64,000 nucleotides of DNA from CAXBGS01 sp963975425. GTDB taxonomy: Bacteria; Planctomycetota; Planctomycetia; Pirellulales; Pirellulaceae. Below the pieces are notes generated by a model, which searched no databases, had not been told where the DNA came from, and worked only from the letters and a program-made list of their open reading frames with translations. The stretch is taken from the NCBI GenBank assembly GCA_963975425.1, contig CAXBGS010000006.1, positions 348,096 to 412,095 on the forward strand. The letters run 5' to 3'. Made by a program: the position numbers and the translations under genes. Below, piece by piece: positions 26,718 through 36,548 of the stretch (position 1 is the stretch's first letter; each line of letters opens with the position of its first letter).

Positions 26718-27167
26718 TGGGTGCATCACCCCGAGAGTCGAAGCGAATCAGCTTACTTGCGACGGCGAAGTGACCGAATTGGCGCATTTTTTTTACAACG
26801 CGTCTCGCGGTCGTTTGCGCCACGAGCATGCAAGTCATTCGATTGTCAGCAGCAGTGATAGACTGTTCGGCAATATTCCGCCATCGGATTCCGTTTCACT
26901 TCGTTGCCCCCGTCTATACAGGTTGCAACGATCGAGTTGCCAAAATCGTCGAAGACTGCAACGGCCGAAACCGGGCTTAACATCCTTGGCGATTTACTAT
27001 ACGGCGTGCAGCGGTTGCATCGTTGGAGGAGAGTTTGGACCCTCACTGTCCTGCAGTGGTAGCCTCGGGCTTGACACACCGAAGTCGGCCACAGGAGCGC
27101 GCAAAGAGTCGGCGAAGGTCCCGTTGCTGTTTACTAAATCGGCAGCAGGATCGCAAGCCACAGGATC
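26718..27167. other. 450-bp gap
   Basis: No supported gene. At 27090 the sequence GGAGCGCGCAAAGAGTCGG resembles the downstream flank of the REP-like hairpins but lacks the hairpin itself. Confidence 0.5.
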
Positions 27168-29744
27168 TTACTGACCAGTAAAGTGTCGGAGCCGCGTTCG
27201 GATGTCACTTGCGGCATCATGCATGCCGGCATCGGCAAGCATATCAATGGCGGGAGCTAGTTCACGGCGGGCGTTGTCACGATCACGGCAACTTTGAAAT
27301 GCAAGCCACATAAGATTGCATGTGTCGGTCCCGCTTAGACTAAATCGATACGCGAGATCATTCGTCGTGCGACCCTCAAGCCGCCAGTTTGCGACTCGCT
27401 GGGCAGAAGCTGCACAGAATTCAAGAAGTAAGTCATCACGAACATATCGTGTCGAGACAGAATCGTTCACTTCATCTTCCAAAACTCCTCGCAACTCATG
27501 ATGCATATCGTAAAACGAACCTAGCTCACAGTTTTGTAGAATGTTGAGGACCGATGCAGAGAAGCCCTCAAACAAGGATCGTTTTTGATTCGTGCTCCAA
27601 TGCATTTCCCGGATACTTGTCATCAGTTGTACGGGCAAGTGATTTTGTTGCTCCGAATCAAAACCCAACCATTCAACGATGCTCCAGGTAACGAGTGTTC
27701 GCCAACTTTCTTTGTCTTGGTCGTATAGTTCCTCCCAGCTGGCAAGCGTTTCTTTGGCGCTTTCAATAATGCCAAAAACGATTGACGGGCGATGCGTTCC
27801 GGCTACCTTCGAGTCAGCACTTAAGCTATGAAAGTAATCGCGAATCTCGATCAATGTTTTGGAGCTGGATTCTCGTCCGTTGGCTCTCACGACGGCATTG
27901 CCGATCGTGTGCGCTATTCCGTATGCGATATCAGAGGGGCCTGATAGAATCGGCAGCCGATCAACAAGCGATTGTAGCAAGCGAGCGATATCGGTGTATC
28001 CAAGCCTCAGGAGATGGGAAAACGCAAATTCAAGGTCTTGTGAACACGTTCCGTGATGTACCGTATCTACCAAGAGATCACGAAGTCCGCCACATCGAGA
28101 CCAGTAGTAAGTACGAAGAGTCGTTATTGTCAATGCGCGCGTGAACGATGGCCAATCATGCCATCGTCCGGAGATTATCGTTGACAACTTCGCACGGTAT
28201 GAGTCCAGGTATGAACCGTCAGGCACGGCAAGGAGCTCGTCCAAGAATTTGAGGGAAGTAGCGTGCGCATCGTTTGTGTCCCATCCAATGCTCTCGGAAT
28301 GTCGGCTGCGATGTGAGTCCGGAACATCGCCGTCCAGATTCCCCAGAGCTGCTTTTGCCCGACCTTCCCACCAAGCCGCTTGTGTATTCAGGGTATTGAT
28401 GTACTCCGGTAGAGGAACTCCTGATGACTCTTCGACCCCATGCGTGGAACAACACCATTTCTTGATGTCCCTTACTGCGCCAGTACACCAAATCAAACAA
28501 TGCCCGCGCCACTCAGGCATGTCCACTTCATCACGAGCAAGAATAACATTAAGAGCTTCAAGGCGCGGAAGCAGGTTGACTTCAATTTCTTGAGTTGAAG
28601 ACGTATCAAATGTCTTACTGCTATCCTCGAGTACTTCGAGATACTTATGTTCGTTCGGATGTGGCCACTTCTTGTAGTGAGGTTCCTCTGGCTCACTACT
28701 CCAGCCTGAAACCCGTGGTCGCGAACGAAGGTCACGTGGATCTGTTGGATCAAACAACGTGCCTTCTTCACGAGCTCGGTCGACAATCGCAATTTCAGTT
28801 GTTGTCAAAACTCCAAGTTCGGAAAGGTCTGACAGTTCGTTTGCCACCACACGTTCATTTTCTTGATGGTTTCTGATTGGCAGCAGGATACTCGTTAACT
28901 CTTCATTCGAAAGACTCGACAAGAGCGTCTGCCTTAGGAGCCGTCGCCATGGATAGGCCGCGTAATGGGCTTCAACCCGAGGATCACTCAGAAGGCGAAT
29001 TGCTTCGGTTCGCTGCCACGTTTCTTGCAGTTCCTTGGTTCGCACGCACCAGTCATAGAGTGCGGATATCGGTTGACAGACTGCAAGACCCCATTTCGTG
29101 TCGAGAAGTTGATTTGAGACCTGCGCAAAGTGCTGTACGGAGGGTTGTTCGGTGAGATCACACAATCCTCGCTCAATTGCTTTGGCAACAAGCCCCCAAC
29201 CCTCACGCTCAGGATTGTCCGTTTGGTAAAACCAGTAGTGTGCGTGACAGTCAAGTTCTCGATCTGGTTCCGTGGTGTTCGTTTGGTTGCGATCGTTGTA
29301 TTCAGCAAGAAGGAGCGACGACTGCAACGCAACTAACAAAGTCCCTATCGATTCAGCGCATCTGCTAACCAAGTGCTCAATCCCCAGCAGGGTCTCGACT
29401 TCCTGACGCAATATTGAACGCTCGCCAAGGAAATGCTTGATTCGATTTGCGTCTCCCCGTTCTTTATCCATGTCGAGCAAACGCCGAAAAAGCGTCGCCG
29501 CATCCTTCGCGTGGCCGAGTTCCAACATGGCGCATGTGGCCCGAACAAGTCTCCCCGCCACACGCGAGTTCTCTGTCACGGCTCGCGCTATAAGCCAATT
29601 TCTCGTAGCCGCGTCTTCGTAGCCCTTGTTTTCAACAATTAGGTCAACGACATACGATTCGAATTCTCGTGCATCTGCACCTGCGGCGCGAATCGCAGCA
29701 TCACGCTTTAACGCACGTTCAATCATCGCGATTGATTCGCTCAT
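27168..29744 (-). CDS. large helical partner of the Cap4-STAND protein
   Basis: 858 residues with no family I recognise. Most of it reads as repeated amphipathic helices (for example ATRNWLIARAVTENSRVAGRLVRATCAMLELGHAKDAA at residues 47-84, split here only for description), consistent with an alpha-solenoid/TPR-like scaffold. No nucleotide-binding or nuclease motif was found. Its ATG overlaps the stop of the upstream nuclease-STAND gene by 4 bp, so the two are translated together. Known Avs-type STAND sensors carry their target-binding repeats in the same chain; here those repeats may be a separate subunit. That interpretation is inference. Confidence 0.85.
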   Translation of the reverse strand: MSESIAMIERALKRDAAIRAAGADAREFESYVVDLIVENKGYEDAATRNWLIARAVTENSRVAGRLVRATCAMLELGHAKDAATLFRRLLDMDKERGDANRIKHFLGERSILRQEVETLLGIEHLVSRCAESIGTLLVALQSSLLLAEYNDRNQTNTTEPDRELDCHAHYWFYQTDNPEREGWGLVAKAIERGLCDLTEQPSVQHFAQVSNQLLDTKWGLAVCQPISALYDWCVRTKELQETWQRTEAIRLLSDPRVEAHYAAYPWRRLLRQTLLSSLSNEELTSILLPIRNHQENERVVANELSDLSELGVLTTTEIAIVDRAREEGTLFDPTDPRDLRSRPRVSGWSSEPEEPHYKKWPHPNEHKYLEVLEDSSKTFDTSSTQEIEVNLLPRLEALNVILARDEVDMPEWRGHCLIWCTGAVRDIKKWCCSTHGVEESSGVPLPEYINTLNTQAAWWEGRAKAALGNLDGDVPDSHRSRHSESIGWDTNDAHATSLKFLDELLAVPDGSYLDSYRAKLSTIISGRWHDWPSFTRALTITTLRTYYWSRCGGLRDLLVDTVHHGTCSQDLEFAFSHLLRLGYTDIARLLQSLVDRLPILSGPSDIAYGIAHTIGNAVVRANGRESSSKTLIEIRDYFHSLSADSKVAGTHRPSIVFGIIESAKETLASWEELYDQDKESWRTLVTWSIVEWLGFDSEQQNHLPVQLMTSIREMHWSTNQKRSLFEGFSASVLNILQNCELGSFYDMHHELRGVLEDEVNDSVSTRYVRDDLLLEFCAASAQRVANWRLEGRTTNDLAYRFSLSGTDTCNLMWLAFQSCRDRDNARRELAPAIDMLADAGMHDAASDIRTRLRHFTGQ

Positions 29745-31849
29745 TCGTTGATCTCCATTTCATATCGCATGGCCGCGATTCCGAGCTCAGCACCTCTCGC
29801 AGTACTGAACAACTCGATCGGAAGCGAAGCAACCTGTTCACGCCACTGTTCAAGTCGCGCAACCCTTGCTAGGGAGAGCGCCTCGACAATCAGGTCGGGA
29901 TGAAGGCTCGCAAGACGCAAGTGGCGTGGGGAATCCTCAAGCAGTACGGAGAGCGCCTCTCGTGCGAGCGACTTCTTCGACCAGAAGAGAGTCTCTAAGT
30001 ATTCATGTACGTCGCCGATCGAAGGGTGTGCTACTATCCACTTGACACCACCGACTGCAGCAACTCGTGCTGCAGAGTCTAGGCCTATTTCGCATACTTT
30101 CTGTGCAAGCGCCCTGGGATCCACGTCCTCAAGTAGTCCCTGTAGATGGTCAATAAGAGCGAACTCCCGGAGCCAACCATGTGACCAGGAAACGGAGGTC
30201 GTCGATCGCTCAATTAACACACCTTCCCGGCACAGAGTTTCGATCCCGTTTCCAACGGCCCCAGCATCGTGCACTCGGCTAAAAGTTGTGTTGCCATCTA
30301 ACGTTAGCTTCGAGAGAAAGCCGACTGCAGCTCGCTTGGACACGGCATTCGTGTTTTCCTCGCCTGAAATACGATGACCCTGGCTGGTCGCTGTGACCCG
30401 TCTGCGCCAGTACTCCTCGATAATGTTGAATGAGGTTACTTCTCCATGCTTCTGCAAAGGCAAGTCTTCGTCACCTACGGTTCGCGCATAAATAGAGAAC
30501 AAGAATGGGTTTCTCAAGCAAGTAATCATGGCTTCATTTTCGGGAGCAGGCAGGTCCACGCGCGCAAACTCATCGAGAACTTGTTCGCTACTTAACTGTT
30601 CCATCGCGATCTGCGGAAGCGTCGTCAAAAGCTCCTGCATCCATTCGTGCGACATTACGACCTCCTGTCGCGCGGTAACCACAAGTGCCAACCCTGGAAT
30701 TCGCGTAAGCCATCGCATTGTTTGTCGCCAAGCCTGTTTGTTCCTCTCCGATATCTGGTCTAGACCGTCAATTACGATCCACGAATCCCGAATTCCACAA
30801 AGAACGCTGCATAGGGCAGGCAGCGAGTCGACTACGCCCTGATCAACTTCACCGGCCTCTATATGAAGAACGTGGTTTGGATCCCGGTGAGATATTTCTG
30901 CGGCGCACATTTGCTCACTTGCAGTAGTTTTTCCCACGCCTGTTCCAGCAAGAATCGCAAAGGAAGAAACTTCTGGAACCACATTCAGGCGTTCGCAAAG
31001 ACTCCATCGCCGGGTTTCAGCGTCCGGTCGACATGTCCAGCAGATTCCCTGAATATCTGTCGACGCCGACCGACCCGAGTGGTAAGCAAGGACGCTCTTG
31101 AGTGTTCCGGCCAACTCCATAGTCGCTTGGTCAAGTTTCAAGCTATCGAAAAACTGGGTGATTGTTAGATCAGCGCGTCCCACCTCGTGAATTTTGGTTG
31201 AGAGTTCACCCTGGATCAGCTTTCTAATCGTCGAACCCGCACCATGTTCAAAAACTGTTGACGCAACTAATTCAACTCGGTTCCCTAACTCCTCGGCGCG
31301 ATAATTCTCGATTTGAATGCCAGAAAGCAATTGCCTGACCAAGTCGATGGAAAGTGCCTCTTCTTGATCACCTGAATGCCAAAGATGGTACATGGCGTCA
31401 GCCAATGCAGTTTCTGCGGATACGACTTGCCGTGGACGTTCTCGCCCGATTTCAGTCAAGTCGGCCCCCTTAGCCAGCTTTCGCATCCCATCAAGATGTT
31501 CAATTATCTTTGTTTTTTGTTTCCGTGTGTCGGTCACCCAGCCGATGGTCAAGACATTGGCGCTAACGCCTGCAACGATCTCATCACGCAATCGCGAATA
31601 GAAAACCTCGCAATCTTTTCGCGTGATATCTGTGTTCTTACACTCGCGCAGGTGAACCGACGCATCCTCGAGTTTCCATGCGACGTCCCAGGTTGGTCCC
31701 TCCGCCGTTTGCCTACCCTCAATTTTGAATGAGGCAACGTATTCTCTTGAGTCCTTTGACAGGAGTCGGGACGCCTCGGACACGAGTAAACGGAACGCGG
31801 CGTAGTCTTGTTGGTAGATATACCCGCCCAAACCATCCGCTCCGCCCAT
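29741..31849 (-). CDS. Cap4/DUF4297-like nuclease fused to STAND NTPase
   Basis: 702 residues with AGGAGG upstream of the ATG. The N-terminus GGADGLGGYIYQQDYAAFRL and the pair D55 (WDVAW) with E69-C-K71 (LRECKN) fit a PD-(D/E)XK nuclease of the Cap4/DUF4297 kind. An NTPase follows, with Walker A ILAGTGVGKTTASEQ near 300 and Walker B SWIVIDGLDQIS near 358, then VVTARQ and a winged-helix-like part, as in NACHT/STAND ATPases. Avs2/Avs3 anti-phage proteins use this nuclease-STAND order but continue with a long sensor region; this chain ends about 300 residues after the NTPase core and is followed by the overlapping 858-residue gene. Likely activity: DNA cleavage on infection (inference). Confidence 0.82.
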   Translation of the reverse strand: MGGADGLGGYIYQQDYAAFRLLVSEASRLLSKDSREYVASFKIEGRQTAEGPTWDVAWKLEDASVHLRECKNTDITRKDCEVFYSRLRDEIVAGVSANVLTIGWVTDTRKQKTKIIEHLDGMRKLAKGADLTEIGRERPRQVVSAETALADAMYHLWHSGDQEEALSIDLVRQLLSGIQIENYRAEELGNRVELVASTVFEHGAGSTIRKLIQGELSTKIHEVGRADLTITQFFDSLKLDQATMELAGTLKSVLAYHSGRSASTDIQGICWTCRPDAETRRWSLCERLNVVPEVSSFAILAGTGVGKTTASEQMCAAEISHRDPNHVLHIEAGEVDQGVVDSLPALCSVLCGIRDSWIVIDGLDQISERNKQAWRQTMRWLTRIPGLALVVTARQEVVMSHEWMQELLTTLPQIAMEQLSSEQVLDEFARVDLPAPENEAMITCLRNPFLFSIYARTVGDEDLPLQKHGEVTSFNIIEEYWRRRVTATSQGHRISGEENTNAVSKRAAVGFLSKLTLDGNTTFSRVHDAGAVGNGIETLCREGVLIERSTTSVSWSHGWLREFALIDHLQGLLEDVDPRALAQKVCEIGLDSAARVAAVGGVKWIVAHPSIGDVHEYLETLFWSKKSLAREALSVLLEDSPRHLRLASLHPDLIVEALSLARVARLEQWREQVASLPIELFSTARGAELGIAAMRYEMEINE

Positions 31850-32726
31850 AAATGCGTACCTCCTAAGGCCGAATCTCGCCGCTCGCGGTGTGAATGATCG
31901 TCGTCCTAAGCATGGTTGGACCAGATTGCGAAACGTTTCTAATGATGGCCGTACGAAATCGGTCGAGCCTTGCTTCTGTTACCAATCGCCGGTCAGCCGG
32001 CATGGGTACAAACCGAATACTTGTTGGATTGACAGCTCAAACTTCGATTCGACAAGTTTTTCCCCGGCGAAAACCCCGTCGATATGTCGTTCGGGATGTG
32101 TCCCGCCGCCCCCGTGGAATTAGTGCTCGGTGCGCGTCTTGCGTGCGTTTTCAATCTTGTGATCCCCGAATAGGGTTACGGCATGTACCTACAAATGCCA
32201 AATTCCTAATTTAGCAATTGCTTTGACACGTCTGGTCAAAATCAATGCTATCTAGCCGTATTTCCAAGAAAGACGGCAGTTGGCATTCGACCAACAGCCT
32301 CAATGCAGACAAGTTGTTCACCGCAGCTTACGTAGCACTCAAGTCGTTCGACAAGGTTTCGAAACTGCGGGGTCAGCAATCCGCTGAAACTAGCCGTTCC
32401 GCAGCCGCGGGACCACACACTTGCTTTTTCACGTCAGTGAGAGAGCCTTTTACAAGAGGCCATATGCAGCGGTTCGATAGGCGACGTTACCTCAATCGCT
32501 GGCTGCGATCATTCACTTCGGTCACTCGAATCAGAATCTCGCCCCACTTTCCAACCGAACAATCGCGCGGGAAAATCCATCACGACGATACGATTCATTC
32601 GCTACGGCAGAAAGAAGCATCGATCCAAATCGATTTCGAGGGTCTCGTTACCCCGGCGCAGCTGTCGAATAGCGCGAGTGAATTGCCTGCGAGGTTCTGT
32701 CGGATCAGTCTATTTCGTGTGGACCA
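31850..32726. other. 877-bp divergent intergenic region
   Basis: It lies between two divergent defence-like operons and should contain both promoters. An open frame at 32245-32730 overlaps the next start, but its composition is Ser/Arg-rich and non-family-like, so I do not accept it. Nothing else recognised. Confidence 0.5.
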
Positions 32727-34733
32727 ATGACAAACTCTTATTCATTCCGAACGGTTTCTGCTTGGGACGCGTTCCGCAAAGAACATCCCCAGCTTCGACA
32801 AAAGATTATTGAACAGCCACTTGAGCGATGGCTGGATCGTACAGCGAAAGGCGTGCCGATCGCACCGGAAGAATCCGATAACGTTTTGGAATTGGGTTTC
32901 TTTGAACTAAGCGAGGGACAACTCGTTGCAAGAGACTTCATGGTCGTTAGCCGGATTCTCGCAGACCGGTACGCTGAACGATTGTTACTCCCCACATGGG
33001 ATGACCGCCAGGAATTCAGCCGACATGTGGATGAGTTGAATCGGTTCTGCATTCTAAACAAGGACTACGAATCGGCCTTTCCAGATGCACTTGCCTTGCT
33101 TCACAACCAACATGACTGCGACGTGGTCTATCGTTCGACAGAAGCCTTTCAATCGGATCAGAAGACAGACGGTATTTGGCACGGTGTTTCGAAGGCGTTG
33201 CCGTATCTGAATCTGGAGCTTCGATCGCTAATCTCACTCCTCGACGAAGCGATGAATTCCTGTGAAAAGGGCTCCAGTGGGTTTGAGGCATATGCGAGCG
33301 CCTGCAAGCTTGGTGAAACACAACCAGAATTCTCAGCAACATTGCTCGAAGAAATCAAAGCGTCACCCCATCGTCCGTCATTTGGGCTGCTTTCAAACAT
33401 CGCTATCGGCCTTTCGCGTGTTCGATTCGACGAAATGTTTGACGCAGCTTTTGAATGGATTAGTTCGTCATCCGGTCGCTTGGCAGCACAAGGCTTCTAC
33501 GCGTTAGGTTCATTCGATTATTCGATAGACGATCGCGATCTGCGAAAACGCAGATATTTTGATCAGTTGAACCGACCGTTCGAGGCGAGACCGACCGAAG
33601 CACTCGTTGCGTTGGCTTATTCCATCAAGAACTTGCTGCAGACTGATGATGCGGAAGTTGTTGACTGGTTGCGTCGTCTGTCGAAAGTGCAGAGATCTGA
33701 GGTTGAATGTGCCGTTGCGAATGTCTTGCACAATAAACAGAGAGATTTCTCTGATCGGCCTTGGTTCCGCGAGGTTCTCAACAACCTTGTCACTGCATCC
33801 GAGAAGAATCCGAATTTGGTCGCCAGCATTGATTTCGCGTTGCACGGGATGTCGGAGACCGACCTTGAATTCGTGCTCGACTTCATCGAACGATGGATAC
33901 TGAACCACGAATACGATGTTCATGTGCCGATAATGGCGACATTCAAATCAGCGTTAAGTCATCTTGGTAGCAAGAGCCTCGCTCACTACGAGTTTTTGGT
34001 AACGCGTTGGTTTTTGGCGGATGACGATCGGCTTCATCGGGCAGCCAGTGACATCGTCGAGGATCTTGCTGGGGCCACACTGGGCGATCAATTCGACATT
34101 TTTCACCTGGACGATCAGGCCATCGCGGAAGTTGATGACAACGATTCGCAATTCCTGATGCGAAAGATTCTTGGCTACGTGCATGATCCGCGAATGCTGG
34201 CATCGCTAGCTTTCTCAATGATCAATTGCGGTGAGAAAGCAACGAAGAAAGATAGCCTGGTTATTTGGGCGTTCCGAAAGTTCGTTGGCTACAACTACCA
34301 TGGGGCAGCGATCGAACTGCTGTCCAAGAAAATGGGTGAGGGAAGTGATTACGAAAAACGTGTCGCCAAGGAATGTGCCGACAAACTAAAGGAGTACTTT
34401 GACGCTTTGGACGGCCCAATACCCAAGGAGCTTCATCCTCCGCGCTTAAGAGTCGGTGCTTACCGTAAGGAAGTCAACAAGTCATTTCGTCAGGCCAAAG
34501 ACAGTGCGATGGCGGCTTCGCCACTGCTCAGTATTTTCAAAACGACTCAGTTGCTTTTTGGACGAAGCGCGGCGTTTGATATTGGAACGGGCGATACACA
34601 GATCAGCGATCTCGACTCATACGAACACTCCTTTGAAGAATCACGGGGCGACACGATTGATCCACTCGGGATGAGATATCGCCGATTAGTGTGGCGGCAT
34701 GAGCAGAGGGGCGAAGATGAAGCTGATAATTAG
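32727..34733 (+). CDS. repeat-rich protein, first gene of three-gene candidate system
   Basis: 668 residues, no recognised family. The middle (about 170-480) is a long run of paired helices like HEAT/ARM repeats (LLSNIAIGLSRVRFDEMFDAAFEWI, LVALAYSIKNLLQ, VECAVANVLHNK). The N-terminal segment RQKIIEQPLERWLDRTAKG is charged. No catalytic motif seen. It overlaps the next gene by 17-35 bp depending on that gene's start, indicating an operon. A sensor or scaffold role is inferred from architecture. Confidence 0.85.
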   Translation: MTNSYSFRTVSAWDAFRKEHPQLRQKIIEQPLERWLDRTAKGVPIAPEESDNVLELGFFELSEGQLVARDFMVVSRILADRYAERLLLPTWDDRQEFSRHVDELNRFCILNKDYESAFPDALALLHNQHDCDVVYRSTEAFQSDQKTDGIWHGVSKALPYLNLELRSLISLLDEAMNSCEKGSSGFEAYASACKLGETQPEFSATLLEEIKASPHRPSFGLLSNIAIGLSRVRFDEMFDAAFEWISSSSGRLAAQGFYALGSFDYSIDDRDLRKRRYFDQLNRPFEARPTEALVALAYSIKNLLQTDDAEVVDWLRRLSKVQRSEVECAVANVLHNKQRDFSDRPWFREVLNNLVTASEKNPNLVASIDFALHGMSETDLEFVLDFIERWILNHEYDVHVPIMATFKSALSHLGSKSLAHYEFLVTRWFLADDDRLHRAASDIVEDLAGATLGDQFDIFHLDDQAIAEVDDNDSQFLMRKILGYVHDPRMLASLAFSMINCGEKATKKDSLVIWAFRKFVGYNYHGAAIELLSKKMGEGSDYEKRVAKECADKLKEYFDALDGPIPKELHPPRLRVGAYRKEVNKSFRQAKDSAMAASPLLSIFKTTQLLFGRSAAFDIGTGDTQISDLDSYEHSFEESRGDTIDPLGMRYRRLVWRHEQRGEDEADN

Positions 34734-36408
34734 GCAATACTTGGCGTTGCTGAAAGAGTCAGGCGGATTGGATTCGATACTTCCCGATTTGCTTTTGGCG
34801 ATGGGAATCCACCCTATCAGCAAGGCCCAACGCGGTATTCGCCAATACGGTGTCGACGTCGCGGCGATTGGCCCCGATCCTGACGACGGTGGAAAAACGA
34901 AGCTCTTTCTACTGACCATTAAACGGGGAGATTTCGGGCGAACCGATTGGGACGATGGATCTGCGCAAGCCGTCCGACCGTCGCTCAACGAGATTCTGGA
35001 TGTCTACATCCCTTCGCACGTTGCGAAAGAACACAAGTCTCTGCCGATCAAGATCGTTGTCTGCGCCGGGGGAGACTTGAAACAAGAAATTCAGTTGGCT
35101 TGGGCACAGTTTATCCAGCAACATTCCAAAGCAAATGAAATCGAGTTTGATTTTTGGGGCGGTGAGAAGTTGGCGATATGGATCGAGCAGCATCTTCTAA
35201 ACGAAAGCTTATTGCCTGACGAGCCTCGCAAGCATCTCAGGAAAGCAATCGCCTTGGTCGGCGATCCAGACTACGATCTGCGAGATTTTTACCGTCTGAT
35301 TGATTTCTTTTTCGAGAGGGGCTCCGATGAGAAACCTCTGTCTCGTGACAAGTGCCTCGCGAAAATTCGGAATGCGATCCTATGTACGGGAATTGTGATT
35401 CGGTGGGCGCAGGACGAGGGTGATCTTAGGCAGGCATATATCGCCTCCGAGAGGCTGCTGCTTGGATGCTGGGATTTTTTGCGTGTCAATGACTGCTTGG
35501 ATTCAAAGAAACTTTCGGATGAGATTCTTATTGCCTACTCCATTTTTCAGGAAGTAGGTAACGCTTTGTTCATGAAGCTACAACAGCGTTGTTATATCGA
35601 GGACGGATTCTTCGTTCCGTGGGCCGGACACATCGAGTATGCACTCCGCCTCTACGACTTCATTGGCATCTTTGCCGTTTTGGGAATTGACCAAATGGTC
35701 ATGCAAAACGTCAGTCCCGCGTCAGGCGCATTCCTCGACAATGCTAATGCGATTGTGGATACGCTGGCCCAATTGATCAGCAACAACGGAGCGTCATTCA
35801 GTCCGCCTTTTGATTGGCACGCAAACGAGATCGCTATGACTCTTTCATTGTTGGCTATGACAAAGAGCACAGAGAACGCCCGAAATTTGATTGCCCGATT
35901 GATTGGATCATTGTCTTTTTCATTCCAATCCAAGAGTGGTTTTCCAGTGATGACGAATTCGTTCGATGATCTCCTGGCTTACCGGATGGGTAGGCACGAG
36001 AACCCAGAATCCCTGGGCGCGAGTACATCCATCCTTCCGATGCTAGCTGAGTTTTGCGTTGTGTTCGGATTCAATGATGAGTATTCAGCCTTGGTCGAAC
36101 ACCAACATCGGACGTTTAAGGAAGTTGACTACCAGATTTGGCAACCCGATGACTCGACGGATGGAAAACTCTATCGGGAGCCTGCTCGCGACACTGGCAT
36201 CTGTTTCAACTCGATTAGGTTGCCTGAATCGCTGGCCGATTTTCGCGCGGACATTATTAAACGAGAAAAGCAAGGTGCGCAGATTTCCGATATCTCGTGT
36301 TTGTCCGATGGGATGCCGATACTAACAGTTGTCGCCAGCCGCCATTTTCGCACGCCGTTGGCGCCACAAACTTGGCGGCAACTTATTCCGCGTGAACCAA
36401 GCGACTGA
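34717..36408 (+). CDS. restriction-endonuclease-like protein, second gene of candidate system
   Basis: 563 residues from ATG 34717 (AGAGGGG upstream gives good spacing); ATG 34699 is an alternative. Residues 1-170 look like a PD-(D/E)XK fold: E14 in a first helix, YGVDVAAIG with D47, then KLFLLTIKRGD with T-I-K69 where the usual acidic residue is Thr, and IKIVVCAGGDLKQEIQ. The change at the ExK position may reduce or remove catalysis. The remaining 390 residues are helical (LYDFIGIFAVLGIDQMV) and unrecognised. Sandwiched between the repeat-rich gene and the TIR-like gene. Confidence 0.82.
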   Translation: MKLIIRQYLALLKESGGLDSILPDLLLAMGIHPISKAQRGIRQYGVDVAAIGPDPDDGGKTKLFLLTIKRGDFGRTDWDDGSAQAVRPSLNEILDVYIPSHVAKEHKSLPIKIVVCAGGDLKQEIQLAWAQFIQQHSKANEIEFDFWGGEKLAIWIEQHLLNESLLPDEPRKHLRKAIALVGDPDYDLRDFYRLIDFFFERGSDEKPLSRDKCLAKIRNAILCTGIVIRWAQDEGDLRQAYIASERLLLGCWDFLRVNDCLDSKKLSDEILIAYSIFQEVGNALFMKLQQRCYIEDGFFVPWAGHIEYALRLYDFIGIFAVLGIDQMVMQNVSPASGAFLDNANAIVDTLAQLISNNGASFSPPFDWHANEIAMTLSLLAMTKSTENARNLIARLIGSLSFSFQSKSGFPVMTNSFDDLLAYRMGRHENPESLGASTSILPMLAEFCVVFGFNDEYSALVEHQHRTFKEVDYQIWQPDDSTDGKLYREPARDTGICFNSIRLPESLADFRADIIKREKQGAQISDISCLSDGMPILTVVASRHFRTPLAPQTWRQLIPREPSD

Positions 36409-36548
36409 GCCGATAGGATTGACGCTACATTGGCGACCGGCCGATTCACCTAGACGTAATCGGTGAAATGAATCGGATAGCGGGTTACTGTTGCCACTTA
36501 AAACGGGATCTGCCACCCCCCAACCGCGAGCCGACTACGGAGCGAACG

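Noticed and set aside
26770..27174. 134-codon frame downstream of the surface protein
   Set aside because: Unstructured composition and overlap with the convergent gene; no ribosome site.
32245..32730. 161-codon frame upstream of the candidate three-gene operon
   Set aside because: Ser/Arg-rich, no family features, no ribosome site; overlaps the next start only by chance.
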